Positions 48,500 through 61,714 are shown, counted from the first letter of the stretch. The stretch: 64,000 bases of DNA from Ziziphus jujuba (GCF_031755915.1 NC_083379.1:19117501-19181500), one strand, 5' to 3'. Numbers and translations: made by a program. The notes: a model not told the origin generated them from the sequence alone.

Positions 48500-51400
48500 A
48501 CATTCAAGGCAGAACAACAAAGACTAGGGCCATTTTCTCTGTGTCTCAGTGAACTGAGAAAACCATCCTAGACTCCAGAAGTTGTTGATGACCTTTTTCT
48601 TAACTGACTAATAGCTCCCCAATTACAGGTAAATAAATCCCTTTTCTTCTTACTTCTTTGTTTCTCTAGAAAGTTATTGTAACTTCAACTTTGAAGTAGT
48701 CGATTCTCACAAGTCTGGTGAGCAAAATATTGTAATGTGTGAAACGAGGTATTATTTTTACTTTCCTTTTGTTGTAATGTGCATCATTTGGCTTTAGTCC
48801 AGAAAACTCCAAGTTACTACATGCATTTGTTATCTTCCATGCCTGAACCCCAAAAGGATTATAATAATAATATTTTTAAAAAAATTAATCTCTTATATCA
48901 GCAAGCTCATACACTATGTATAAATATATATATCTTATACAAAATGATGTAAAAATTAATTTCCTTAGAGAAACCATTTGAGTGGTAGGCCATTGACGCA
49001 TGCTTTATAACAGTTTCTCCAACGTATTCTCAGTACATACATTATTATGATGGAACCGCTCTATTCCTAGTAAGTTTTAGACTAGCCTTCTTCTTTATAT
49101 TTCTTTTTCTTCTTTTCAATACTCTTTTTTTTTTTTTTCCCTTTTCTTTTTTGTATTTTCATACTTTTTCTAGCCTAGAACATCCTAGACAAGCTTAATC
49201 ACTATATGAGACAGACCAAATCTCCTTTGCCCGACCCCAGGTGGTAGATAAAGTCCACACTCCTATTCCAATTGTCGCACAAATTAAATAAGGTATTAAA
49301 ATGATTAGACATTTGCAATGAATATGGAGGCCCATGGGGACCTAAAGACTAAAGAAAATGTGGATACCATTAGTTGTTTATTTGGTTTTTGAAGGCTTTT
49401 GACCCACAAAATTACCATTTACACGTACGCTTATATGGATGGTTTGGTGGTAGGCAAGTGTTTTTTTTTTTTTTTGGCAAGCGCCACAAGTTTTCTGAGT
49501 CCCCTGTTTTTGAAACACTTTTTCTTTTTCTTTTTTTTCTTTTTTTTTTTTTTTTTTTTTTGCCTTCTAGTTTAATTTCCAGAATCTTTAATGAGAGAAA
49601 ATTTCTTTGGGCTTGAACTTTCCGAAATAGACGCGTAAGTAGCAAGAATATGGGCAAGAAGAGGTCTTAAACATAAAGGTTCAATCAAAGAAAGGCAGGT
49701 TAAATTTTGTTGTCAATTACTAATAGATGCTATATATTGCTTTTATTATGTAGAAATCAACAATAAGCACCTGGCGCAAAAAATAACAATAATAATTGAA
49801 TAATGATTAAATTAAACTTTGGAGAATATTTATATACCTTCGTTCTGGTAGCTGTCGAGAGTGATCTCCTTTACAAACGTATCATGTCACCATATACTGG
49901 TCTATGCATGTCTATGTTATTAATGACTTTTAATCATTCCCAAAGTGACTTAAATGGTATAAAATATTAATATAAGTGATAATAATAACAAAGCCATAAA
50001 TGATTTGAATTAGTTATATGTCTCATATCATAATTAAAAAAATGGTAAGACAATAAATATCAAAATATTAACCAAATTTATTTATTAAATAATATATATT
50101 AAAACATTATTAATTGATATATTCATATAACTGAACAAGTGAATTTTTAAATAAAAAAATAAATTTAAAATATAAGCTCATCAAATATTGCAACATTGTG
50201 TACCATGTTTATCAATAAATTTAGTAAATATTTTGTTAAATCTAATATTATTTATTAAAATACTCTTCACTAATTGTCATCGAGGTAAATTACACTTAAA
50301 GTTTTAAAGGAAAGAAAAAATACTTTAACATATATAATATTCATTCAAATTCATGCATATACATTAAAAATTTAGTTAAAAAAATTAAAAAGTTATCGAT
50401 TTTAATAAGTAATTGGGTTCTCATTCACAAACATATTTCACATGTCAACATTACTATATTGATTCAAAGAAGGCATTAGCACACAGCTTCTGGCTTTTGG
50501 AGATCCTGATACTTTAAAAATCTTTTATTTTATATTTTTTAGGTATACACTTAATCAACTACTTTGTAGGATTCGGATCACATACATACTATCTTATTAA
50601 CTTAGAACCAACAATTGCATTTCCTTTTACCTCCCTACACATTAATATAGCTTTATTGAAAAGTGGAGAAACGCATCAAATTTGGAAGGTTTTATTCAAG
50701 CAGGTTGTAACTAGCTAGGTTGACAGAGGGAGACAAAATCCTCTTCTTCTTTTTTTTCCACTTTTATAATACATATAAACATATGCTTAATAATACATTA
50801 GGAAGGAAAATAGTAGGATCAGCCTCTTGGACAATTCCACGTGCCCACCATAATTCATGAATTAATTAAATAATTAATCGCAAGTTGATTACAGATTGTT
50901 AAGCGATCAAAGTAGCATTTTCTTTTTGTTTTTTAAGGACCAAAATCAAAGTATTATTTAAGTTTGCAAAAAGAGAAAGGTAAAGGGAATCAAAGAGTTG
51001 GGGATCAGAGAGCCTAGTGTTTGTGGGTTTCTGGTGGGAAATTGTTGCTTGTAGAAGGACAATTTTTGTGTGGCTGTGGATTAACCCCATGAATTCTATT
51101 TGCCACCATGGAGATGAGAGATATTTTTGTTGCCTTTGATTGTTCTTTGGATTCTCTTTCCCCTACAACTATTCATCTAAATCATCTTTTTCATCTGTGT
51201 GACAGCCACAAAAGTAAGTTATTCTCTCTCTGTAACAATGCCCTTTATAACTTGAAATGGTGGCCACTTCTTACACATAAAATAGTTTTGCATGGGGAAG
51301 CATATAAATCATGTAGGACTCCAATTGTACCTTCCACCTTTTAACAAATATCACCAAGAATGGTATTTTCTCCTGCCAAACAAAACCAGTAATTACTCTC

Positions 51401-52300
51401 TGTGTCCTACCACGCTCTCGCTAGGCACTTGAAATTTTATCCTGTATTTTGGACCCCTGTGATATCATTCCATTTATCTAGGCTTCTAGATTCAATTGCC
51501 AAATATTTTAATCAGTGTTTTAAAGGACTTTTTAACTATAATTTTTTTCCGAAAAATAGGGAGCTTAGGTGGAGAAGAATTATATCCCAAGCAACAGTTT
51601 TTGATTTATCAAGTTTATTTATTTAAAGAACAAATCAAATTTATTTATTTATTATATACTTTATTTTTTTAATCTATCATTATCCATGACGTAGTTATTT
51701 TCGATAAGAACCGAAGTTTTGAAGAATCTATATATATAAGCGGGTAAATGCAGAAAATATAACTTTCTGCATTCCAACAAAATAATCACATCAAATTAAT
51801 CTCAGAAGTTCTCAAATTTCAGCATATTATTTAGTATTTCTTTAATTATTATTATTATTTTTTAGTTGATTTCATTTTTTAAAAATTATTTATCGTTAAT
51901 GAATTTCAAACCTTTGAAAAAAAAAATTTTTTTTTTAATTTTTTTATTCCTTGGTTAATAAGTTGGGTATACTTTTGCCATACCCCTTTTAGATTTTCCT
52001 TAAAGTTTTAGTGTTGCTCGCTCAAAAAACAATTGACATTCAACTAAAACAATGGTAAAGGAATTAGACGATATGATGATCAACTGAAGGATAGTTATGA
52101 AGCGAAGAAAATTTTGGTGAATTTATGAGAGAAGAAAATATGATCCACCAATTGAGGGAGAAATTATGATTCTCACTTTTTAAGACCTAATCTAATCCAA
52201 GATTTTATGAAGAAGTTTCATCAATGAATGGATCAATAAATGCAAATTTAGCAAAATAAGGTCAGATTCTGTGGCACAAGGATACCTCCACCAGCTAAGA
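48500..52300. other. 3' region of the B-box gene, then intergenic
   Basis: 48481 to about 48850 should hold the 3' UTR of the B-box gene. Beyond it are a T run (49540-49560), a dispersed repeat at about 50030-50280 resembling 29990-30240, and a 78-codon open frame at 51108-51344 with a good start context (GCCACCATGG) but no known motif, which I treat as unproven. Confidence 0.45.
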
Positions 52301-52310
52301 ATGTTCTAAC

Positions 52311-52680
52311 TGTTGGAATATAACCTGCTGTGCCGATGTGGAGATTAATGCAGATATGGATAAATGAAGCTGTATAGTTGTATCTCACAGTGGCTTACAT
52401 GCCACGTGTCATAGAACTAGCTTGAAAAATATGTGTGTGAGTGCATGAAAGTGTGAGAGAGAGAAACATTCAGAAATATGCTTTTGTAACAGAATGTTAA
52501 TCATTGCATTTTATGATGTAAGTAAAGTATTTTTGTTTTTATTGTTACATTGAGAAAAATATGAAACATACAAGCTAAGCTCACGTTTTCCTCTCCTCTC
52601 CTCTAACTTTTCTCTCAAGCTATCATCATCTCTTTAAAAATTATACCAAAAAATACAGAATTATTCAAGCCCCATTAACA
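52311..52680 (+). repeat. 5' LTR of the copia element
   Basis: Starts TGTTGGAATATAACCTGCTG and ends CCCCATTAACA. Contains a CTCCTCTCCTCTC run that is 5 bp longer than in the 3' LTR. Confidence 0.93.
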
Positions 52681-52692
52681 TGGTATCAGAGC
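52681..52692 (+). other. Primer binding site of the copia element
   Basis: TGGTATCAGAGC, complementary to the 3' end of plant initiator methionine tRNA, directly after the 5' LTR with no spacer. Confidence 0.85.
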
Positions 52693-52810
52693 TTGTTAAA
52701 TCTGAGTTAGGAGTAAAAACTATGATTTAAAAAAAAAAAAAAAAACAAAGTTCGAGTAAATCTAAGCTTGACCGAAGAATGCAAGCTAGAGCTTCAGATC
52801 TGCATAACCA

Positions 52811-53484
52811 ATGGCTACATCTAAGGTAAGAACTCCAATATTTTCAAGTGAGAATTATGAGTTCTAGAGAATCAAAATGGTGACCATTTTCAAATCTGTT
52901 GGGCTTTGGAACTTCATGGAGAAAGGAATCCCCTTTTCTGTTGGAAAACAAAAGGGGAAGAGTGAAGAAGCTGAAGGAAGCTCAGCAATGGAATATGATG
53001 AACAGATGATGGAGTTCTACATGAAGGATGCAAAAGCTTTGGGAATTAGTCAAGGTTCTGTTACAGATCAGATCTTCCCCAGGATAGCAAATGCAAAGAT
53101 CTCAAAAGAAGCTTGGGAGCTCTTGTACAAGAATTCCATGATAGAGATCAAGTAAGATCTGTGAAATTGCAAAGTTTAAAGAGAGAATTTGAATACACTA
53201 AGATGAAGGATGATCAAACACTATCTAGTTATCTTACTAGGCTAAATGATCTAATAAATCATATGAAAACATTTGGAGAGACTCTGTCTATTGAGAGAAT
53301 GGTTCAAGAGGTATTAATCAGCTTGACAAAAGCATATGAACCTATATGTTTGATGATAGAAAATACTAAGGACTTAACATCAGTGGAATTTCAAGAAGTA
53401 ATTGCAATTTTGAAAAGTCAAGAGCAGAGACTTAACTTGCAAGTTATTGATTCTACAGAGAAACATTTTCTACATTATCTGTGA
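52811..53484 (+). pseudogene. copia gag relic (capsid-like region)
   Basis: The frame opens with an ATG (MATSKVRTPIFSSENYEF) typical of copia gag. A TAG stops it at 52865-52867, it resumes, and a frameshift at about 53113-53155 moves it to another frame that runs to 53484. The second half carries the common copia gag phrases (LKREFEYTKMKDDQTLSSYL and LTSVEFQEVIAIL). A CCHC zinc knuckle (CYNCDRFGH, then AREC) is at about 53760-53801 with a stop inside it. Confidence 0.8.
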
Positions 53485-53843
53485 ACTCCAAAATACAAAA
53501 CAGAGGAGTAACACAAGCAAATGTAGCTAAGTTTTAGAAGTCATGGTCTTCAAAAGAGAAGAAATGGGAACCTTAGCAGATGTTTCAACAAAGGTTTGAT
53601 GGAAATCAAATGATAAACACACATTCTGAAAACACTGCTCACGATGGAAATAAATGGCAAGTTGGAGGCAGTCAAGACAATTCAAAACCATAATGTAAAA
53701 CCTGTGGTAAATATAATTTTGGAGAATGTAGGTTTAAAGGAAAACCAAAATGCTATAAATGCTATAACTGTGACAGGTTTGGACATTAGGCACGAGAGTG
53801 TACAAATGGAAGGAATGTACATAAAGCAAATTGCACAAATTAG

Positions 53844-54881
53844 ATGGAACTGTCAGGTAATATGTTCTATGCTGTGAGTGAAACTAATAGCTCAAGCAAA
53901 AATAATGAGTGGTACATAGATAGTGACTGCAATAATCACATGACAGGGAATATCAATTTATTAGTTGATGTTATGAGAAATATGTATGGGAGAGTACAAA
54001 TGCCTAATGGAACACTAGAGAACATAGCCGGAAAAGGCACACTTGTGATTGACACTGCCAAGGGAAAAAGACATATCAAAGAGGTGTTGTATCTACCTGG
54101 TTTGAAAGAAAATTTGTTGAGTGTTGGCCAAATGGATGAGCATGGTTATTATCTAACGTTTGGTGGAGGAATGTGTCATATTTATGACACTAGAAAATCT
54201 GATTGTGAAAGTGAAGGCAAAGACAAATCGATGCTATCATTGACTATGACATCGAGTGAGCAGACTGCATTAAGAGTTCGAGCTGAATTCAGTGTGGAAA
54301 CTTGGCATAAAAGAATGGGACATCTTCATTTGAATGCATTGCTTGAACTAAAAAAGAAGGATATGGCCTTGGGATTACCAAAGCTTGAAGAAATGATGAA
54401 GGTTTGTGAAGGATGTCAATTTGGAATGCAACATAGAGAAGTTTTTCAAAAGAATGGTGCATGGAGAGCAAATCAACCATTGCACCTAATTCATACTGGT
54501 TTGTGTGGTCCAATGTAGACAGAGACACTTACTGGAAATAGGTATTTTATGCTATTTGTACATGATTGTACACGCATGGTTTTGGCATACTTTCTAAGAA
54601 ACAAATCTGAAGCTTTTATCTGTTTTAAGAAATTCAAAGCAAAGGTTGAGCAACAAAGTAGTTCTAAAATTAAGTGCTTAAGGAATGATAGAGGAGGAGA
54701 ATTTCTATCTACTAAGTTTATAAAATTCCGTGAATTTGAGGAAATTCAAAGGCAAATGATAGTGGCCTCCACTCCTCAACAGAATCGAGTGGTTGTTAAA
54801 ACTGCCAAGGCCATCTACATGATAAATAGATGCCCTATTATCTGTGGGGGGAAGCTGTTCATACGGCTGTGTATTTTTTAA
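53844..54881 (+). pseudogene. copia protease and integrase relic
   Basis: 53844-54518 holds the protease start WYIDSDCNNHMTG, where the usual Asp-Ser-Gly triad has become Asp-Ser-Asp, and the integrase zinc-binding part (WHKRMGHLHL ... CEGCQFGMQ). After a stop, 54549-54881 holds part of the integrase core (FVHDCTR and RNDRGGEF carry the first two acidic residues). The region of the third acidic residue is disturbed after TPQQN by a deletion or rearrangement. Confidence 0.8.
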
Positions 54882-55466
54882 ATAGATACCCTACTAAATC
54901 TCTGAATGGCGTAGCACACTTGGAAATTTTTGGATCTCTTTGTTATGTTAATGTACCAACTGAGACAAGGCAGAAATAGGATCCCAAAAGTGTAAAGGGG
55001 GTATTTGTTAGATATGGAACCTATGAGAAAGGTTATAGGGTATTTGATCCTATAACTAAAAGATTGATTTTATCAAAAGATGTTGTATTCGATAGAAAAT
55101 TCATGGGATTGGAAGAAAGATACGAAAAGTGATTATGAAAGATCAATTTAAGTAATCAAAGATGTCTATAAAGCTTTAAAAGAAGTGAATTCAGTGTTTG
55201 AAAATGTTTATCAAACACCAAAAAAGTCAACATAAGGGGTGTTTAATTCAAAAGAGGTTACAAGCAGTAATAGGGACATTTCAAATACACATAGAAGTAT
55301 AAATATGGATTCTGTACATACTAAAGCTAGTGAAATGCAAGCTGAATTTGACCACACACCAGTGAAATGGAGAAGTTTGTTTGATATTTGAGCAAAATAC
55401 AATAATTGCATCATTGAACCTGAAGACTATAATGAGGCAGCACAAGATTAGTCCTAGATCAATGCA

Positions 55467-56944
55467 ATGACAGATGAGTTGAAAATGATTGAGAAAAACA
55501 AAACTTGGGAGTTGGTGAATAGACCAACAGACAAGCTTGTAATTGGTTTTAAATGGGTGTACAAGACTAAACTCAATCTAGATGGCTCAATTCAAAAGAA
55601 CAAAGCAAGGTTAGTGACTAAAGGATATGCACAGAAACTAGGAGTGGATTTTAATGAGACTTTTGCTTCTGTTGCTAGACTCGATACTATTAGGACTTTG
55701 ATTGCTCTAGCAACTCAGAAAAGCTAGAAATTGTACCAGCTTGATGTTAAATCAACTTTTTTAAATGGTGTGCTACAAGAGGAGGTTTATGTAGAACAAT
55801 CAGATAGTTTTGTTATTGAAGGGCATGAGGATAAAGTGTATAAACTGCACAAGGCATTATATGGGTTGAAACAGGCTCCTCGAGCCTAATACAATGAGAT
55901 TGATGCATATTTTAGTGAGATTGGGTTTCAAAAGAGTCAAAGTAAGGCCACTCTTTATGCAAAAACTAGAGGAGAAAAGGTATGTTGATTGCTACTATAT
56001 ATGTTGATGACATAGTGTATATAAGGAATGATGATGAAATGCTGCATTGGTGTAAGGAAGATATGATGAAAAGGTATGAAATGACAGATTTAGGATTGCT
56101 GCATCATTTTCTTGGTATGGGAGTAATACAAACAGGTTCCAACATTTTTGTGCACCAGAAGAAATATGCTTCCACATTGCTAAACAAGTTTGGCTTAACA
56201 AATTGCAATCCAGTTCTCATACCATTGATTGCAAATGAAAAACTTAGCAAAGAAGATGGAAGTGGAGCCGCAGATGAAGAGTTGTATTGGAGAATTGTGG
56301 GAAGTCTTCTATATCTTACAGCTATAAGACCAAATATCATGTTTGCTACAAGTCTTCTAACAAGATTCATGTATAATCCCACAAAGAAGCATCTTGGTAT
56401 AGCAAAGAGAGTACTAAGATATGTTAAAGGCACTTTAGACTATGGTTTACAGTATGTGAAGGGAAGACAACCATTATTAGTGGGATACTATGACAGTGAT
56501 TGGAGTGGATCTATGGATGACATGAAGAGTACATCAAGATATGCTTTCAGCTTTGGAAGTGAGGTGTTTTCATAGGCCTCAGTCAAGCAAAGTTGTGTTG
56601 CACTTTCTATTACTAAGGCAGCATACATAAGTGCCTCATAAGCAACTGCACAGGCAATTTGGCTTCGGTTTGTACTAGAAGACTTTGGTAAAATGCAAGT
56701 GGAAGCTACACCTCTGCGCTGTGATAATATCTCAGCAATTGCCATCACTAAGAATCCAGTTTTTTATCAAAAAACCAAGCATATTGACAGGAGGTACCAT
56801 TTGATCAAAGAAGCCTTGCAAGATAGAATTGTAGACTTGACATATTGTGTCTCTAAAGAACAGATTGCAGACATATTTACTAAGTCTTTGCCAAGGGACA
56901 GATTCAATTACTTAAAGGAAAAGCTTGGAGTTGTTTCAGCATAG
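55467..56944 (+). pseudogene. copia reverse transcriptase and RNase H relic
   Basis: Reverse transcriptase blocks are visible in order: [33 protein letters not shown], then (after a TAG near 55725) [22 protein letters not shown] (followed by TAA), and, after a frameshift near 55983, IATIYVDDIVYI with the YVDD catalytic motif intact. RNase H follows (YDSDWSG, SVKQS, then HIDRRYHLIKEAL and IADIFTKSLPRDRF), with a TAG near 56573 and another stop near 56638. The last part, 56693-56944, is open and ends 14 bp before the 3' LTR. Confidence 0.85.
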
Positions 56945-56958
56945 AGGTTATAGGGGAG
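56944..56958 (+). other. Polypurine tract of the copia element
   Basis: GAGGTTATAGGGGAG lies directly before the 3' LTR; the AGGGGAG core fits a plus-strand primer site. Confidence 0.75.
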
Positions 56959-57324
56959 TGTTGGAATATAACCTGCTGTGCTGACGTGAAGATTAATGCA
57001 GATGTGGATAAATGAAGCTGTATAGGTGTATCTCACGGTGGCTCACATGCCACATATCATAGAACTAGTTAGAAGAATATGTGTGTGAGTGCGTGAAAGT
57101 GTGAGAAAAAGAAACATACAGAAATATGCTTATGTAACAGAATGATAATCATTGCATTTTATGATATAAGCAAAACATTTTTGTTTTTACTATTACATTG
57201 AGAAAAATATGAAATATACAAGTTGAGCTCACGTTTTCCTCTCCTCTAACTTTTCTCTTAAGCTATCATCATCTCTTTACAAAATTATACCAGAAATTAC
57301 AGAATTCTTCAAGCTCCATTAACA
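56959..57324 (+). repeat. 3' LTR of the copia element
   Basis: Starts TGTTGGAATATAACCTGCTG and ends CTCCATTAACA, followed by the target duplication CTAAC. Confidence 0.93.
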
Positions 57325-57329
57325 CTAAC

Positions 57330-58170
57330 TGGGGCAATCATGACAGTAGCATATTAAACATGAATAGATGTTTGACTAGGTGTCAAGAGATTGGTCTTAA
57401 AGACCAAATATAAGGCCAAGTTAACAACCAATTGATCTTGAAGGCCAATTCAACAATTATGCCATCCGATTTTGTGTTAGACCAAGGTTCATGACAAGGC
57501 TAGTGACAACAATGTTGGATTCATTGAAGCCGAAAATAAAGCTATAAATTTCATCAAATTATCCTAGCTTTTGGTTTTATCAAGTTTATTTATATTTTAT
57601 TTTTTTATTTGCTTTATCCATAGGTAGTTTATCTTAATAAAGACTGAATCTAAGGTGGTAACTATGTAGAAAAACAACTATATACCTTAACACAAGAATT
57701 AAATCAATTCTCAATTTTCAGCATATTGTTTAGCTTTTCCTCAGTTGTTTACCTTTATTTTTTACTTGATTTCATTTTTTTTAAAGCCATTTATTGTTAA
57801 GGCATCAAAAACATTTGAATAACTTGTTTATTATTCAAACATCATTTGAGAAGTCAGATTTCTGTTTGGCAAAAACCCTTCATTCTTTTTCTCCCCTTTA
57901 TCCTTTTTCTCAAGAAAGTAACGTTAGAGTTATCAACTAATTTATCAAAATGATGTACCACGTTAAAATAATTGACAATTTAATAATATCTTAAGTATGG
58001 ATAAGTACACAATTTAAAATATAAATAAAATTAAATATAAGCCAATGATACAATGGCACTTATAATATCTCCAATAGTTCTATCCATTGGAATCTATGTG
58101 GCATATGGATTGAAAAATATTAATATTGATGTGGCATAGTATTTATTTAATAGATAATATCCATCTAAAA
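57330..58170. other. Intergenic, no gene recognised
   Basis: The DNA just after the copia element continues that seen before 52306 in character (TTGAAGG, AATGGATC-like phrases). No coding sequence is seen. Confidence 0.5.
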
Positions 58171-58171
58171 T

Positions 58172-58590
58172 AAAGGGAATATATTCAATTTAGAATTTAA
58201 AGAATTTTAAAAGTATTAAAAGTTTAGACGTATTCGATTTAGATTTTAAAGAAGTACATATAAATCTAATGATATTCAATTCAGATTTTAATGGATTTTA
58301 AATCCATTAAAATCCAAGTGTATTCAATTAGGATTTTATAAAAAAAATTTAAAATCTATAAGAATTTAAAAAGACATTGATTTTAAAAGATTTTTAAAAA
58401 AATAATGGATTTTAATGGATTTGAAAGAATTTTAAAAGTTAAATTGTGAATAAAATTGTTAATATGAAATCCAACATTTACCTCAAATATTTCGTTAGAT
58501 TCTTATGAATTTCATAACTATCCATAAAATATTTTAAAGTTTATAATTCATTTTAAATCTATTAAATTCTAAATTGAATACACACTTTTA
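58172..58590. mobile_element. Inverted-repeat element (MITE-like)
   Basis: The left end AAAGGGAATATATTCAATTT and the complement of the right end AAAAGTGTGTATTCAATTTA match over about 28 bp (shared TATTCAATTTAGAATTTAA). The interior is built from words such as TGGATTTTAATGGATTT and ATTCAATT in both directions. No coding capacity. Confidence 0.6.
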
Positions 58591-58599
58591 AATCTCTAA

Positions 58600-59970
58600 T
58601 GGATCTTGTTCAAAATATAATAAAACGATGATGTGTAATTTTTTGTTTTAAATTATACCTAATTAAAATACAGCAAATAAAAAACCAAAAAACAACAAAG
58701 AACCACGAATGAATAGGAAACATGATGAAGGGAAGAAGACAGAATATACCAATTAAGGCAAAACAAATTACTCCATTGAGTATTCAATCATATTTAATTA
58801 TCCTATTTTAACAATAATTCTATAGCTATGGAAAAACCAAAGATTTCTAAGTTCCAAAATTCATTTTCATATCTAATTCATTTTTTTTTTTTAAGACACA
58901 GAACTAATAAATTTACTATGTTTTTTATCTGGGTTTCCAATGACAAGTTAACTATTGTCAAAATGTGGTCTCAAGCCTCTGCCATAAATTTTTCCAAAAC
59001 CCAAAACAAGGATTGCCTCAAAAAACAATTCCAAAGTTCTATTTTTGCATTCCAATAAAAATTTGACATATCTTAGATTCTCTCCAAATAAAATTTCGTC
59101 ATCATATGAAAAAGTTGGGAGTTAAAAGTGAGTGAATCAATGAAGATTACTTCAGTGAAAGGGGAAGAATAAAACAAAGGAGAGACAAAAATCAATGGCA
59201 TTAATGGGGTTGGAGAAGGAAGATTTGATCTGGATGCAACGCCATATTCAAGCTAGTGAACTACTATTCTGAAAAACAAAAAGAGGAAAAAAAAAATCAA
59301 CCAAGCAAGGAAGAAGAAGAAGAAGAACAAACCAAGCAACAACCCAAAAAGAAAAAAGAAAAAAAAAAAAGGAGATTAAAGATGTTGAAAGTTATTTTTT
59401 TCAAATAAAAGTTGATAAAATAAATAAAATATTAAGTAAGACTATCTAACAGACCTTCAAAAGGTAAACAGTCTCCTTAAAAGCCTTTATTTTCTTTGGT
59501 GCCACATCAGCTTGGCAAAATTCTTGCATAGAGCTATAGGAGAAATTTTTTTTAAAAAGCATGTCTATTTATATGATGTGATAAAGCTTAGTTTAGATAG
59601 ACAAAACTAATATATAACTCATTGAAAATGCTCTTAGTTGAGATTTTTAAAATTATTTTTAAGTGACAACATACATTAAGTGAACACGTATCATTATTTG
59701 ATTATTTTATATTTAGTTATATTTAGAGATATTTAGTTATATTTATCTCTACGAAGGTTTACTTAGCATAATTATTAAATGGTATAGATGTTTGCTTAAC
59801 GCGAATGTCCATATAATAGAACTCCACTTATCTATATTATATAAATATATTAACTAATAAAATAATAAAACATAAATACTTAATAAATATGTTAATTGAT
59901 TAGAAAGTACCTCTAACATTACTCTATTTTTATTTTCTATTTTATTTTATTTACAGTGACAAACATTGAG
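58600..59970. other. Intergenic, no gene recognised
   Basis: AT-rich DNA with A- and GAA-rich runs at 59270-59372. The 76-codon open frame at 58828-59058 shows no motif. Confidence 0.5.
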
Positions 59971-59973
59971 ATG

Positions 59974-61123
59974 TAGGGGTGGGCAAAATCCAATCCAACC
60001 CGTTCAACCCGCCCAATCCAATCCATTTTTAACGGTTTGGATTGGATTTTTACATCAATTGGATTGGATTGGGTTCAAAATATTATAAATTGTATGGATT
60101 GGATTGGTTATGGATTGAAAATATAAATCCAATCCAATCCAATCCAATCCAAATAATATATTATATAACTAAAAAATTATATATTTTTTATTCTTTTTAT
60201 ATTTTTATATATTAATTTTAGAATATTTTTTCATTTTTATATATTAATTTTTAAATTTTTTTTCCATTTTTATATATTGATTTTTAATATATATATATAT
60301 ATATATTTGTTTTTTTTCTTTTACATCCCCATATCCCAAATCTCAAATCAAATTGTAAGTTGTAACCCTAAACTGAACATTTACCTTTGTTACCGCACAC
60401 CACCAGTCCATCACCATCACCATAATATATATATATATATTTTTTACATTCCCATCATATATATATATATATATATATATTTACATATATTATATCCAAT
60501 TGCTACTTATATATATATATATATAAATGTTTAAATATAATTTATTGCTAATTTTATTGTTTTGATCTTTGTAGAGCTTATAGAATCAACTAAAATTAGT
60601 GAACCTGTCAACGTTGATTGACTTTTGATTTACCAAAGTTTTAAGATTAAAAAAAAAAAAAAAGGAATTATGCATTGATTCTTGAGTGAATGAATTTTAA
60701 CGAATGTATTATTTTACATTATTTGTTCTAACAATTTTAATTTGATTTTATAGGAGTGAGATGATGATATTAATGTTTGCTATTTAATAAGTGCATGATG
60801 TGTATCATTTGCTACATTTTCTTCTCTATTTTCTATTGGAGACTATGTTGTATTATTCTAATTGTATTTTATGTTTGGATAATTATAATTTATTATTTAT
60901 ATTTTATATTTGGAAAATTTTTTATTTGTATTATATATTTATAAATTAGTAAGTTCCAAACCGATCAACCAATCCAAACCAAACCGATCATAAATGGTTT
61001 GGTTTGGTTTGGATTTAATGCTTCAATGGTTTGGTTTGGATTGTAAATTAGAAAAACCGATATGTATGGATTGGGTTGTATTTCGATCCAAAACCGAACC
61101 AACCCAATCCATGCCCACCCCTG
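59974..61123. mobile_element. Non-autonomous hAT transposon, 1150 bp
   Basis: The terminal inverted repeats are TAGGGGTGGGCA at 59974 and TGCCCACCCCTG at 61112-61123 (11 of 12 match when folded), the form usual for plant hAT elements. The 8-bp target duplication TTGAGATG is perfect (59966-59973 and 61124-61131), as expected for hAT. Subterminal regions are packed with ATCCAATCC/GGATTGGATT words on the left and GGTTTGGTTTGG/AACCGA words on the right. No transposase frame is present. A (TA)n-rich middle lies at 60285-60530. Confidence 0.9.
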
Positions 61124-61129
61124 TTGAGA

Positions 61130-61700
61130 TGTATAAATAGTGTTTATAAAAAAATATTAAATGTATGAAATAACAGAAGCACAAAACAAAGTGTTAACCT
61201 TGTATAGCCATGAGCTTCAAGACATTAGTGTGTGCTTTTCTGAAGGCATAAAATTGATATTGGAAAACAAAATATGTTTAAAATTATTAAAAATAAGTCT
61301 AAAATTAATTATAATAAATTCTTTTAAATAAATTTACAATACTCTATAAATTTATAGTTTTACAAATAATAATACAAATTTTATCAAAATAATGATAATG
61401 ATTAAAAAAAAAAAAAAGCTAAATGTGACTAAGTTAGGCTTAAATATTACATTTTTTTCTTTTGAAAAAAAAAAAAACTATATTGAAGTATACCTATGTA
61501 AGGCATAGGCATAACCTCACCTCTCTTGGATGCAAAAGTGGATGCTTCTACACATGAAACATGTTAGGATGACAATTTGCTCATAATCATTTCACTCATG
61601 CCATGCCCTATTCCTAAAAAAATGGTAATTTTCCAATAAATTGGAATGCCGGGCCGAGGACAAGGTAAATATTTTTGCCCAATGATGGGGTTAGGGCAGA
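61130..61700. other. Intergenic, no gene recognised
   Basis: AT-rich, with A runs at 61405-61417 and 61465-61477. No coding sequence seen. Confidence 0.5.
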
Positions 61701-61714
61701 AATGTAGAATATAC

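Larger units (their letters stand above)
52311..57324 (+). mobile_element. Ty1/copia LTR retrotransposon, complete ends, dead coding region
   Basis: LTRs of 370 bp (52311-52680) and 366 bp (56959-57324), both TGTTGG...TTAACA, flanked by the perfect target duplication CTAAC (52306-52310 and 57325-57329). A primer binding site follows the 5' LTR directly, and a purine tract precedes the 3' LTR. The order gag, protease, integrase, reverse transcriptase, RNase H is that of Ty1/copia. I count about 33 substitutions plus a 5-bp indel between the LTRs (about 9%), so the insertion is old. Stops and frameshifts break every domain; it cannot move by itself. Confidence 0.93.

Noticed and set aside
51108..51344. 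78-codon frame with a strong GCCACCATGG start context
   Set aside because: No known domain, no TATA box at a fitting distance, and no partner exons; the context alone is not enough.
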